64,000 nt of DNA from REEB509 sp049314555 (GTDB lineage: Bacteria > Pseudomonadota > Alphaproteobacteria > Caulobacterales > Aquidulcibacteraceae): assembly GCA_049314555.1 (NCBI GenBank), contig JBMOEW010000005.1:35466-99465 (forward strand), given 5' to 3'. Shown in pieces: positions 53,021 through 63,175 of the stretch. Each line of letters opens with the position of its first letter. The first letter of the stretch is position 1. Below the pieces are notes generated by a model, which saw only the letters and a program-made list of their open reading frames with translations, searched no databases and was not told the origin of the DNA. The translations under genes were made by a program, and so were the position numbers.

Positions 53021-53878
53021 TTATTTTGGTTTGCGCCAGACCAGCGTGCTCCAGGCCTCGCGGCGATAGCGTCGCTCCAAGACGAGGTTGCGGCTGGCGT
53101 AGGCGAGGCGCACCAGTGGCTCTTGCCTGGTCAACAGGCCAGACAAGACCAGGCGCCCGCCGGGGCGCATCGCACGGGTGAGCACCGGCGACAGACGGAT
53201 CAGCGGGCGCATCAGAATGTTGGCAAAGATCAAGTCGTAGCGGGGGGGGGCGCTGGCAGTTTTGGTGCCGTCTGCCGCCAGCCAACGGACCCGCGCGCCT
53301 ATCCGATTGTTGTGGACGTTTTCGCCCATGATGGCTGCGGCGCGGCGATCGATTTCCACTGCGAGCGCTTTGTTTGTGCCGGCTTTGGCGGCGGCGATGG
53401 CCAGTACGCCGGACCCAGCGCCAACGTCTAGCACCGCAGCTGGGGCTTGCCCTTTGCGAAGGATATCTTCCAAAGCCAGCAGGCAACCCTTGGTGGTGCC
53501 GTGGTGGCCGGTGCCAAACGCTTCCGACGCTTCGATCCAAATGCGCTTGCGGCCGCCGCGAACCGGGGCCAAGGCATGGGCCCCGGCCACCACGAAGCGC
53601 CCAGCCCGGACCGCCGGCAGGCCGTCCAGCGCCATGGCCACCCAATCGGCGTCTTCTACGGGGGCTGTGTGGATGTGAAGGTCTGGGGCGACGTGGGCGA
53701 CAACGGCGGTGGCGGCGTCGGCGTCTTGGTCAGACCCCACATACACTTCCAGGCGGAACTTGCCGGCCCCTTCCTCAAACCAGCTGACGGCATCTGCGGG
53801 CGAAGGGTCCAGGCCGTCGAAGGCTTCAGCTGCGAGGCGGATCAGGTTTAAGGGCCCAAGGGCGGTCAAGATCAACAT
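53021..53878 (-). CDS. prmA: Ribosomal protein L11 methyltransferase
   Basis: Methylates lysines and the N-terminus of ribosomal protein L11. 285 residues. The family signature FGTGHHGTTKGCLLALE is followed by the SAM loop VLDVGAGSGVLAIAAAK and IFANILMRPLIRL, the substrate-loop NI motif of PrmA. The ATG at 53878 (MLILTALGP) is the family start; an upstream extension is not conserved-looking. It lies downstream of the UvrD/PcrA gene on the same strand. Confidence 0.94.
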   Translation of the reverse strand: MLILTALGPLNLIRLAAEAFDGLDPSPADAVSWFEEGAGKFRLEVYVGSDQDADAATAVVAHVAPDLHIHTAPVEDADWVAMALDGLPAVRAGRFVVAGAHALAPVRGGRKRIWIEASEAFGTGHHGTTKGCLLALEDILRKGQAPAAVLDVGAGSGVLAIAAAKAGTNKALAVEIDRRAAAIMGENVHNNRIGARVRWLAADGTKTASAPPRYDLIFANILMRPLIRLSPVLTRAMRPGGRLVLSGLLTRQEPLVRLAYASRNLVLERRYRREAWSTLVWRKPK

Positions 53879-53972
53879 GGGGGAGTGTTTAGCGCCGTCT
53901 TTAGGCCAAGTCTTGCGTTCGTGTGTGGTTTTGCCAGCGACCTGCACGTGGGCCTGAAAAAGCGGGGCTGGC

Positions 53973-56318
53973 TTAGCCGGCCGCCTTCACGAAGCTGTCG
54001 ATCACGCGCTTTTCGCCGCCCATTTCGAAGATCACCACCAGCTTGTTGCCTTCCACCATGCGGATCACGCCGCGGCCAAATTTCTCGTGCAGAACCATCT
54101 GGCCTTTGCGAAAACTGCCGTCTTGGGTGCCTGATTTCGCAACGAGTTTGGCTTCTGCATCGATGATCGGGGCGCGGTTGCCGGAAAAACCGCCGCGGTC
54201 TTGCGCGCGCTTCCAGCCGGGGGAGGAATAGCCAGAATTGAAGCTTGCGCCTTGGCCATTGGTGTCAAACCGTGCCCAGCCGTCGCGCACGCCGCCCGCG
54301 CCCGATGGCGGCAGGCTCGCTGCTTGGGCGTATCCGGTTTCGCTTGTGGCATCGACGTTGGCTTCGGGCAGTTCGTCAACGAAACGCGACGGGATCACGC
54401 TTTGCCAGCGCCCATAAATCTGGCGGCTGGCGGCGAAGGTGATGATGGCGCGTTCGCGCGCGCGGGTGATGCCGACGTAGGCGAGGCGGCGTTCTTCTTC
54501 CAGGCTCTTTTCGCCGCCCTCGTCAATCGAGCGTTGGGAGGGGAACACGGTTTCTTCCCAGCCGGGCAAGAACACCAGTGGCCATTCCAAGCCCTTGGCG
54601 GCGTGGAGGGTGGACAGGTGCACTTCATCGCCGTCGCCGCCGGCGTCGATGTCCAGCACCAGCGAGACGTGTTCGAGGTAGGCTTCCAGGGTATCGAACT
54701 GGCCCATGGCCTGGACCAGCTCTTTCAGGTTTTCCAGGCGCGTTTGGGCTTGGGGCGATTTATCGGCCTGAAGCATCGCGGTGTAGCCGCTTTCGTCCAG
54801 GATGGTTTCGGCCAATTCGACGTGGGATTTGTCTTGGGCGAGCCGGCGCCAGCGGTCGAGGTCATCTATGAAGGTGCGGAGGCCCGTGCGGGCGGCACCC
54901 TTGATTTCGTCTGTGCCGATGGTTTCGCGGGCGGCGCGCAGCATCGCCACGCCCATCGCGCGGGCGATGGCGGCGAGCTTGGCGACAGAGGAATCCCCCA
55001 CGCCGCGCTTGGGTTGGTTGACGACGCGCTCAAAGGCCAAGTCGTTGTCTTCGCTGACGATCAACTTCAGATAGGCGTGGGCGTCGCGCACTTCAGCGCG
55101 TTCAAAGAAGCGCGGGCCGCCGATCACCTTGTAGGGGATTTTCAGCATCAAAAAGCGCTCTTCAAAGGCGCGCATTTGCCAGGCGGCGCGCACCAGCACG
55201 GCGGCGGAGGCATAGGGGCGCTTTGGTGGATCGAGCAGGGTTGCGGGCCTTTTCGTCCAGGCCTCGATTTCGTCGGCGACGAGGCGGGCCTCTGCCTCGC
55301 CATCCCAAACGCCGCGCACTTTGACCCGCTCGCCTTCGGCGGCGTCGGTGCGCAGGGTTTTGCCCAAGCGTTGGCGGTTGTTGGAGATCACGGCGGCGGC
55401 GGCGGCCAATATGTTGGCGGTGGAGCGGTAGTTTTGCTCCAAGCGAACAACCGTCGCGCCGGGGAAATCGCGCTCAAAGCGCAGGATGTTGTCTACCTCC
55501 GCACCGCGCCAACCGTAGATCGACTGATCATCATCGCCCACAACGCAAATGTTGTGGCTGGATTGGGCCAGCAGGCGCAACCAAAGATACTGGGCGACGT
55601 TGGTGTCTTGGTATTCGTCCACCATCACGTAGGTGAGCTTCTTGTGGTAGTCTGCGAGCAGGTCCGGGTTTTCCTGGAAGATCGTGATCATGTGCAAAAG
55701 CAGATCGCCGAAGTCGCAGGCATTGAGGATTTTCAGGCGATCCTGATAGGCCCGATACATGTCTATGCTTTTGCCTTCACCCCAGGCGTGGGCCTCTTTG
55801 GCGGTGACGCGCTCTGGCTTGAGGGCACGGTTTTTCCAGCTGTCGATCACGCCGGCGAGCGCGCGGGCGGTGAAGCGTTTTTCGTCGATGCCGTCGGCTT
55901 CGATCACCTGCTTGAGAAGGCGCAGCTGATCATCGGTATCGAGGATTGTGAAATTCGACTTTAAGCCAACGAGTTCGGCATGGCGGCGCAACATTTGCGC
56001 ACTGATCGAATGGAACGTGCCAAGCCAGGGTATGCCGCCACCGCCAGGGCCTAAAAGTTGTTCCACCCGATGGCGCATTTCGCGCGAGGCTTTGTTGGTG
56101 AAGGTGACCGCCAAAATCTGCCAGGGTTTTGCGCGACCTGTGGATAAAAGATGGGCAAGGCGGGTGGTGAGCACGCGGGTCTTGCCGGTGCCTGCGCCAG
56201 ACAAGACCAGCACTGGCCCGTCGAGGGCTTCAACAGCGGCGCGCTGTTCTTGGTTCAGCCCTTCCAGGTAGGGCGGCAGGGCCATGGCCCGGCGGGATAT
56301 CGGCAGGTTCTCGGCCAT
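53973..56318 (-). CDS. uvrD: UvrD/PcrA-family ATP-dependent DNA helicase
   Basis: A 781-residue superfamily 1A 3'-5' helicase used in nucleotide-excision and mismatch repair. Motif I is GAGTGKT (41-47); TFTNKASREMRHRV is motif Ia, DEYQDTN is motif II, VVGDDDQSIYGWRGA motif III, VRLEQNYRST motif IV, and STLHAAKGLEWPLVFL motif V. VGITRARERAII is motif VI. A C-terminal Tudor-like FGRGVIRMVEGNKLVVIFE is typical of PcrA/UvrD. PcrA and UvrD cannot be told apart by eye. The ATG at 56318 precedes MALPPYLEGLNQEQ. Confidence 0.95.
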   Translation of the reverse strand: MAENLPISRRAMALPPYLEGLNQEQRAAVEALDGPVLVLSGAGTGKTRVLTTRLAHLLSTGRAKPWQILAVTFTNKASREMRHRVEQLLGPGGGGIPWLGTFHSISAQMLRRHAELVGLKSNFTILDTDDQLRLLKQVIEADGIDEKRFTARALAGVIDSWKNRALKPERVTAKEAHAWGEGKSIDMYRAYQDRLKILNACDFGDLLLHMITIFQENPDLLADYHKKLTYVMVDEYQDTNVAQYLWLRLLAQSSHNICVVGDDDQSIYGWRGAEVDNILRFERDFPGATVVRLEQNYRSTANILAAAAAVISNNRQRLGKTLRTDAAEGERVKVRGVWDGEAEARLVADEIEAWTKRPATLLDPPKRPYASAAVLVRAAWQMRAFEERFLMLKIPYKVIGGPRFFERAEVRDAHAYLKLIVSEDNDLAFERVVNQPKRGVGDSSVAKLAAIARAMGVAMLRAARETIGTDEIKGAARTGLRTFIDDLDRWRRLAQDKSHVELAETILDESGYTAMLQADKSPQAQTRLENLKELVQAMGQFDTLEAYLEHVSLVLDIDAGGDGDEVHLSTLHAAKGLEWPLVFLPGWEETVFPSQRSIDEGGEKSLEEERRLAYVGITRARERAIITFAASRQIYGRWQSVIPSRFVDELPEANVDATSETGYAQAASLPPSGAGGVRDGWARFDTNGQGASFNSGYSSPGWKRAQDRGGFSGNRAPIIDAEAKLVAKSGTQDGSFRKGQMVLHEKFGRGVIRMVEGNKLVVIFEMGGEKRVIDSFVKAAG

Positions 56319-56426
56319 CGATTCGTCTCATACTGAGTTTGCTTCATAGCACGACCATTGAACCGCCACAGGCTTTGCTTTGGTGGGTTGGCTTGCTATG
56401 CATTGCGCACACATGAGGGCGCGCGC

Positions 56427-57764
56427 ATGGCAGATCTGTTTTTGTCTTATTCCCGCGAAGACAGCGAGCGCGCCGGACAGATCGCAGCCGCGCTGGAAGC
56501 CGATGGCTTTGACGTGTTCTGGGACAAGGAAATCCCAGCCGGGCAAACTTGGGCGGACTTCATCGAGAACAAGCTCAACAATTCACACGCAGTCGTGGTG
56601 TTGTGGACCGAGGTTTCCACCAAGAGCCAGTGGGTGCGCGAAGAGGCTCGCATGGGCCGTGACAAGGACAAGCTGATCCCGGTGCAATTGGATGGCGCGA
56701 TGCCGCCGTTTGGGTTTGGCGAAGTGCAGGCGGCCAACCTCAGCGGCTGGGCGGGGGACCGGCAATCGACGGACTGGCAACGGCTGGTGAATGCCATTCG
56801 ATTTGCCATTGAAAAGGCTGGCAAGACGCCACCAGCGCCGAAGGTTGCGCCAGCGCTGCCGCCACCACCGCCACCGCCGCGGGCGCAAGGGTTTCAGGCA
56901 CCGCAGGGGCTTGCAAAACCGCAGCCCGCGCGGGCTGCGAGCCCCAGTGAAGCGCCTGCCAAGGCAGGCGGCATCCCAAAGCCGGTTTGGTGGATTGGTG
57001 GGATTTGCGCAGTGCTGCTGGTGCTGGGCGTGATCGGCATCATGGCCGAAGATTCAGGTCCGCCGCAGCCGGCAATTGCAAACTCCGCCGCCGTGCCAAC
57101 AGCAACCGGGCCGGCACAGAGCATGGCGGGGGCTTCCAGCGCTGCGGCGACGGGCCTTGCTGGGCCAGTGCAGGCTGCGGTGAACGAAGCGTCGGCCGCG
57201 TTCGATGAGGCCGTGCGCTTTGCTGGCCAAGGCACGCAATATGCCCAGCAGGCAAGCCAAGCCGCAAGCGCGGCGCAAGCGGGGGCCAACGGGCTTGGGG
57301 TTCAGCAATTGCCGAACGGCAGCGTTATCGCAGGGGATGTGAATTCCGCAATGGCGGGCCGCCCGGCCATGCTTGGGATGGCCACCCCCAATGGGATCCA
57401 GTTCTATGGTCAGTACCAGGAATATCCGGGGGGCTATGCAATGTACGGGGCGGCCGGATGGGGGCAGGCTCAAGCCTCTGGCAATTGGCTCTACACCGGC
57501 AACACCTTCACGTTCCAAGGCCAGGCAGCGATCTCTGGTCGCTACAGTTGGGGCGGTAACGAGAACGGCTCGGGCACCAGTTCCACCGGTGTTGGGGCGG
57601 TCAGCTATCCAGACGGACGGCGCTATCTGGGCCAATATCGCACGGTGGGCGAAGGCGACCAAATGCAGCTGTTCATGCACGGGCTTGGCGCGCTTTATGC
57701 GGCCAACGGCGGTTTGCTACAGTCTGGGCGTTGGGACAGCGATCGGCTCGCTGCGCCGCAGTGA
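56427..57764 (+). CDS. TIR-domain membrane protein with MORN-like C-terminus
   Basis: A 445-residue protein with three parts. Residues 1-130 are a TIR (Toll_2) domain: MADLFLSYSREDSERAGQI, FWDKEIPAGQTW and KSQWVREEARMG, where E73 fits the catalytic Glu of TIR NADases. Residues 131-184 are a Pro-rich linker with a run of polyproline. A membrane helix spans about 187-206 (VWWIGGICAVLLVLGVIGIM). The C-terminal part, about 210-445, is Ala/Gly/Gln-rich and ends in MORN-like repeats (YPDGRRYLGQY, HGLGALYAANGG). With N-in topology the TIR domain would be cytoplasmic and the MORN part periplasmic. GAGGG precedes the ATG at 56427. Function unknown; immune or signalling roles are only possible. Confidence 0.8.
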   Translation: MADLFLSYSREDSERAGQIAAALEADGFDVFWDKEIPAGQTWADFIENKLNNSHAVVVLWTEVSTKSQWVREEARMGRDKDKLIPVQLDGAMPPFGFGEVQAANLSGWAGDRQSTDWQRLVNAIRFAIEKAGKTPPAPKVAPALPPPPPPPRAQGFQAPQGLAKPQPARAASPSEAPAKAGGIPKPVWWIGGICAVLLVLGVIGIMAEDSGPPQPAIANSAAVPTATGPAQSMAGASSAAATGLAGPVQAAVNEASAAFDEAVRFAGQGTQYAQQASQAASAAQAGANGLGVQQLPNGSVIAGDVNSAMAGRPAMLGMATPNGIQFYGQYQEYPGGYAMYGAAGWGQAQASGNWLYTGNTFTFQGQAAISGRYSWGGNENGSGTSSTGVGAVSYPDGRRYLGQYRTVGEGDQMQLFMHGLGALYAANGGLLQSGRWDSDRLAAPQ

Positions 57765-57977
57765 TCACGCGCGATTTTGAAGGGCAAAGACGCGCGCGGC
57801 GCTGGCCAGGGGCTGGGCTTCATCGCGCGCGGCGCGACCAGCGTCGATTTCGGCAATCAGGGCAACAAGCGTAAGGCCGCGGGCCTTGGCGATGGTGTCA
57901 AGCGCGCTCCAGAACTCCGGTTCCAAGGCGATCGAGGTGCGATGCCCCTCGATGTTCATGGAGCGCTTGATCAGCAT
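57765..57977 (-). CDS. Ribbon-helix-helix (RHH_4) protein
   Basis: A 70-residue small DNA-binding-type protein. RSMNIEGHRTSIALEPEFWSALDTIA matches the RHH_4 pattern, with the strand residues HRTSIALE and two helices. Function unknown; the family is coupled to DUF4169 in many alphaproteobacteria, as here: its ATG shares one base with the DUF4169 stop (TGATG). Convergent with the TIR-MORN gene, whose stop is adjacent. Confidence 0.87.
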   Translation of the reverse strand: MLIKRSMNIEGHRTSIALEPEFWSALDTIAKARGLTLVALIAEIDAGRAARDEAQPLASAARVFALQNRA

Positions 57978-58168
57978 CAGGTCTCGGGCTCTTGGTCTTG
58001 GCGCTTATGTGCGTCGAGGCGTTTGGCTTTGGTGGTTTGCTCTTTGGCCGTTGCCTGTTGTTCGGCCTTGGTGCGGCCGTGGGTGATCCGGTTTTGCGTC
58101 GCGGATTTTTCTTTGTCTTGGCGTGCTTTGGCCTTTCTGGCTTGGCGCAGGTTGACCAGATCTCCCAT
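57977..58168 (-). CDS. DUF4169 family protein
   Basis: A 63-residue, highly charged, probably helical protein: MGDLVNLRQARKAKARQDKEK followed by an Ala/Lys/Gln stretch. The N-terminal NLRQARKAKAR motif is the DUF4169 signature. Function unknown. It overlaps the RHH_4 gene by one base and lies 11 bases after the oxidoreductase stop, so the three are probably co-transcribed. Confidence 0.9.
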   Translation of the reverse strand: MGDLVNLRQARKAKARQDKEKSATQNRITHGRTKAEQQATAKEQTTKAKRLDAHKRQDQEPET

Positions 58169-58179
58169 CGGGTTTTTCC

Positions 58180-59298
58180 TCAGTACAAGGTCTTGAGGGC
58201 TTCGGCGCTGTAGTCGGTCAATTCAGAAAGCCGGCCTTCCTTGACCTTGGTGGCCCATTCTGGATCCTGCAGCAGGGCGCGGCCGATGGCGACCATGTCA
58301 AAATCGCCACGGTTGAAGCGGGCCATCAGGTCTTTGAAGCCAGTGGCGGCGGCGGCGGCGTCCTTTGTGGCGTAGCCGGTGACAAAGTCGCTCGACAGGC
58401 CGACCGATCCGACCGTGATCGTGGGCAGGCCGGTGATCTTTTTGACCCAGCCTGCGGTGTTGAGGCCGTCGGGGCCGTCGATATCGGGGAACTCGGCTTC
58501 CCAGAATTTGCGCTGGCTGGCGTGGAAGATATCAACGCCGGCATCCACCATCGGCTGCAGAAACGTTTCCATCTCGGCGGGGTTTTGGGTGAGCTTGGCG
58601 GCGTAGTCCTGCTGTTTCCACTGCGAGAAGCGCAGGATGATCGGGATGTTATCGCCAATCGCTGCGCGGGTGAGGCGCACGACTTCCGCCGCGAACGCGG
58701 AGCGTTTGGCAATCGAGCCGCCGTATTTATCCGAGCGCACGTTCATGCGATCCCAGAAGAACTCGTCGATCAGATAGCCGTGGGCGCCATGGATCTCGAC
58801 CGCGTCAAAGCCAAGTGCGGCGGCATTGGCGGCCGCGCGGGCATAGCTTTCCGCCATGTCCTGGACGTCTTCTTCCGTGGGCTCATCATACACCGGCTTG
58901 CCGGTGTGGGTGAGGCCAGAGGGGCTATCGGAAGGGGCTTGCGGGTTTGGCCCGGCCCCTTGCTTGCGCATCATGCCGACGTGCCAAATCTGGGGGGCCA
59001 TTTTGCCGTTTGCTGCGTGAACGGCATCTACCACTTTGCGCCAGCCTGCCAGCGCCTGTTGGGTGTGGAAGTTCGGCACATTGGCGTCAAACGAGGCACC
59101 GGCCCGGTCTGGGCTTGTGCCTTCGGAGATGATCAGGCCCACATCATGGGCGGCGCGCCTTGCGTAATAGTCCACCACATTTTGCCCCGGGATCCCGTCG
59201 GGCGAAAACGAGCGCGTCATAGGGGCCATAGCGATGCGGTTGGCTATGGTGAGCCCGCGGCAGGTGAAAGGTTGAAAGAGCGGGGCAAATTCAGACAT
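58180..59298 (-). CDS. NADH:flavin oxidoreductase (old yellow enzyme family)
   Basis: A 372-residue FMN-dependent ene-reductase. It begins MSEFAPLFQPFTCRGLTIANRIAMAPMTR, with QIWHVGMM and the active-site EIHGAHGYLIDEFFWDRMN and a late GRALLQDPEWATKV. These are family signatures of OYE proteins. The substrate is unknown, commonly enones or nitroesters. First gene of the OYE-DUF4169-RHH_4 set. Confidence 0.93.
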   Translation of the reverse strand: MSEFAPLFQPFTCRGLTIANRIAMAPMTRSFSPDGIPGQNVVDYYARRAAHDVGLIISEGTSPDRAGASFDANVPNFHTQQALAGWRKVVDAVHAANGKMAPQIWHVGMMRKQGAGPNPQAPSDSPSGLTHTGKPVYDEPTEEDVQDMAESYARAAANAAALGFDAVEIHGAHGYLIDEFFWDRMNVRSDKYGGSIAKRSAFAAEVVRLTRAAIGDNIPIILRFSQWKQQDYAAKLTQNPAEMETFLQPMVDAGVDIFHASQRKFWEAEFPDIDGPDGLNTAGWVKKITGLPTITVGSVGLSSDFVTGYATKDAAAAATGFKDLMARFNRGDFDMVAIGRALLQDPEWATKVKEGRLSELTDYSAEALKTLY

Positions 59299-59366
59299 GG
59301 GGCGTCCTTTCGAGGAAGACCGGTGTGACGGCGGCTCGCTTGCGCGTCAAGGGTATCAAGGGGGGG

Positions 59367-59738
59367 TCAGGGGGGGGCGGCAATCACTTGCGCTAGGATT
59401 GTGATCTGGTCGCGCGGGCCGGGGGCGCGTTCCACCAGCAGGCGGGCAATCTGGCTGTCGTCATGGAACACAAAGCCTTTCAGCGCGTCGAGCAGGGCCT
59501 TGGCCAGGTTGTCCAGATCGAGATGCGGGGCGCTGCCCACGTGCTCCATCAAGATATGCACCGAAAAATCCCCCCACATGGGGCGCTTCATGCCTTCCTG
59601 GCGGAACGCTTCGTAGACCAGGGGTTTGTAGTATTTGGCCTGGGTGGTGATGCCGTCTATTTGCACCTGCCACTGGCCATGTTGGGGCACGCGCATGCGG
59701 ACCTTGCCGCGACTGCGCCAGCCTTCAGGGTCTATCAC
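59367..59738 (-). CDS. RusA-family endodeoxyribonuclease-like protein
   Basis: A 123-residue protein. LDLDNLAKALLDALKGFVFHDDSQIA matches the RusA pattern DxDN...D...DD used for Holliday-junction resolution, with acidic residues around positions 76-99. RusA genes normally come from prophages, but there is no other phage gene here. The start is a GTG in a GTGA overlap with the stop of the upstream membrane-protein gene, so it is translationally coupled; an internal ATG (MRVPQHGQW) is the alternative start. It is probably a nuclease; its exact substrate is not known. Confidence 0.75.
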   Translation of the reverse strand: MIDPEGWRSRGKVRMRVPQHGQWQVQIDGITTQAKYYKPLVYEAFRQEGMKRPMWGDFSVHILMEHVGSAPHLDLDNLAKALLDALKGFVFHDDSQIARLLVERAPGPRDQITILAQVIAAPP

Positions 59739-61036
59739 GCTTGGCTCAGGCGGTTGATGATGGCGGCAAACATCGTCTCTTGGAAATCGCGTCGATCCTG
59801 GAAACGGCCGCCCGCGCCATAGAGCACAATCGGATGGGACAGCCCGATCCCTTCTCGGGCCAGGGCCTCTTGCGCGCCGGCGAGGGCGTCATCACGACAA
59901 ATGAACACGCCGCGCCCCATCAAGCCGGTCTGCGCCAGATAGCGCATTTCCCAAAAGGCGTCTTCGTCCAGGGCCGTCAGATCCATGACAACCACATCGC
60001 CGGAGCGCATCAACAGGCCCGCGGTTTGTTGCCACCATTTGTCTGTGGTGCGGACCACGAACGCCTCGTGGGCGGTGAGGGAGACCTCAAAATTCAAACC
60101 CATGCGGTGGGTTAAGCGGCGGCCGAGGGCGCGAAAGTCGCGGGCGCTGGAGACCAGGGCTGCGCCATAGCTGCTCTTGTCGAACAGGCGCAGGATCATG
60201 CGCATCGGTGTCAGCAGGATCGTCAATGCTGCCATCAGCGGGTTGGCGTGGGCCCGCATGGCGCTGCCGGTCCAGGCGAACCGCTGGCGGCGCAGGGTCT
60301 GGTCAGACAGCGCGACCACATGGCCAAATGGGCGCAGGTCGTGGGCAATGATGCGTTCCAGGTTGCGGGCATTCGCGCGGTTGTGAAAACGCCGCAGCAG
60401 CACGATCCGCGCTGGCTTGAGACGTAACGCGACGGCCAAAGTCCACAAAAGCAGGCCAAGGGCTGCGAGGGTGCCGAAAACCTCCACAGATTGGCGCGCG
60501 CCATGCGCGACTTGCGCGGCGGGGGTGGTGCCAACCCGCTCCAGCAGCAAATCGGAAAGGCGGCGGGCAAAATCCAGGCGCAGGCCGCGATCGTCGTATT
60601 CTGCAACCGCGATCGAGCCATCTGCCACGCCGTCTCGAAGGGCACGGTCCTCGGCCAGGGTGGCCACTGCGACCGCCATCAGGAGGCAAAACAGGCTGGC
60701 AAACAGCAGACCTGCGAAAATGCGCCGAAGATGGGTGGCCCAGCCAAAAAATAGGCCCCGGCCGCTTTTCATGTCCTTTAGGGTCAAGAAGCTGGGGGCG
60801 GCGGCGGCGAATTCTTTCAGGTGGCCGCCGCGGGCCTGCAGGGCTGCGGTGGCCAGGGCTTGGCCGTCGTGGCTGTGATCTGGCAGTTGGGCTGCCACAT
60901 TGAGCTCAGCGTCCGTGCGCGCTTGGGCCCAGCGCGCCATGGCCTTTTGGCTTGGCGATGGGCCGGCCAAAAGCCGCCATCCGCGCGCCAGACTGATCTG
61001 AGTGCGCCACTCGTGTAGCGCAGAACGCTTGCTCAT
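59735..61036 (-). CDS. Two-TM membrane protein with TIR/nucleotide-binding-like C-terminal domain
   Basis: A 433-residue protein I do not recognise by name. The N-terminal 100 residues are helical and polar. Membrane helices lie at about 105-127 and 185-206. The cytoplasmic C-terminal region (208-430) begins ARIVLLRRFHN, then RPFGHVVALSD, TTDKWWQQTAGLLMRSGDVVVMDLTAL, FWEMRYLAQ and GVFICRDD. This alternating strand/helix order with R-x-F, a G-V-V strand, a W and a terminal W-E resembles predicted TIR-like domains in bacterial conflict proteins. That likeness is from memory. Its stop overlaps the RusA-like GTG (GTGA). The ATG at 61036 is the only start near the edge. Confidence 0.7.
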   Translation of the reverse strand: MSKRSALHEWRTQISLARGWRLLAGPSPSQKAMARWAQARTDAELNVAAQLPDHSHDGQALATAALQARGGHLKEFAAAAPSFLTLKDMKSGRGLFFGWATHLRRIFAGLLFASLFCLLMAVAVATLAEDRALRDGVADGSIAVAEYDDRGLRLDFARRLSDLLLERVGTTPAAQVAHGARQSVEVFGTLAALGLLLWTLAVALRLKPARIVLLRRFHNRANARNLERIIAHDLRPFGHVVALSDQTLRRQRFAWTGSAMRAHANPLMAALTILLTPMRMILRLFDKSSYGAALVSSARDFRALGRRLTHRMGLNFEVSLTAHEAFVVRTTDKWWQQTAGLLMRSGDVVVMDLTALDEDAFWEMRYLAQTGLMGRGVFICRDDALAGAQEALAREGIGLSHPIVLYGAGGRFQDRRDFQETMFAAIINRLSQA

Positions 61037-61287
61037 TTGCCCACCATGACGCCGGTGTCACGCGTTTGTCCCGCTTCTGACGGCGAAAACCGCGCGTGCT
61101 TGTCGATGCTCACCCAACACCTTTACCCTATACCAACACGCCCTAAAATCCCGCCAACTGCACTGCATTTCGCCTTTCAGGGCAAAGGGGGCCGGTTCAC
61201 GGGGTGCGGTTTGGCGCGCAACGGCGGCTTGCCTGGGAGCGGGAGGCTCCTTAAGCACGGGGCCAAATGCCCCTGCAGGAGCCCGCC

Positions 61288-62682
<1,395 letters not shown>

Positions 62683-62695
62683 GGGCGCTGGGTCG

Positions 62696-63175
62696 TTAAG
62701 GTTTCTTGAAGCGGCTGAAGGGGGTTGGCATCGCGGTGGCGGTGGCCTTCGCGATCAGGCGTGCTTGATCATCGAACAGTTCGCCTTCGGTGAAGGCGAT
62801 GGTCTTGCCCCATTTCAACACCCGGCCCACGCCGCGCAGCTCGGTGCCCAACACGGCCGGACGCAGGAAGCTGGTTTTCATTTCCAGGGTTGGCATGACG
62901 CAGGTCATGCGCGACGCGACGAGGCCAGAGATACTCATCACTTCGTCCAGCATGGCGGTAAGGAAGCCGCCCTGGATCTGGCCCATGGGGTTGGCAAATT
63001 CTGGGCGGGCGGCAAACAGCGCTTCGACGCAATTGTCTGCTTGCGACACCTTCAGAATGCGAAATCCCAGCGTGAGTGAGCCTGGCGGGATTGTGGTGGA
63101 GCGTTGGAAGCGGGCGAGGAGGTCTTCGTCCGTTACGGTTTCACCCGCGCCGTCTGGGCTTACCACATCGTTCAT
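62696..63175 (-). CDS. PaaI-family hotdog thioesterase
   Basis: A 159-residue hotdog-fold acyl-CoA thioesterase-like protein. The characteristic NPMGQIQGGFLTAMLDEVMS supplies the catalytic acidic residue, and MKTSFLRPAVLG and KATATAMPTPFSR follow. Substrate unknown. Its ATG overlaps the sspB stop (ATGA), so it is coupled to sspB. Confidence 0.88.
   Translation of the reverse strand: MNDVVSPDGAGETVTDEDLLARFQRSTTIPPGSLTLGFRILKVSQADNCVEALFAARPEFANPMGQIQGGFLTAMLDEVMSISGLVASRMTCVMPTLEMKTSFLRPAVLGTELRGVGRVLKWGKTIAFTEGELFDDQARLIAKATATAMPTPFSRFKKP

Noticed and set aside
54201..55964. Long plus-strand open frame (587 codons) opposite the UvrD/PcrA helicase
   Set aside because: All helicase motifs lie on the minus strand; the opposite frame is low-complexity Gly/Ala/Val sequence.
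59367..59738. Prophage remnant around the RusA-like gene
   Set aside because: There is no integrase, terminase, capsid or other phage gene within several kilobases, and flanking genes are typical chromosomal ones.
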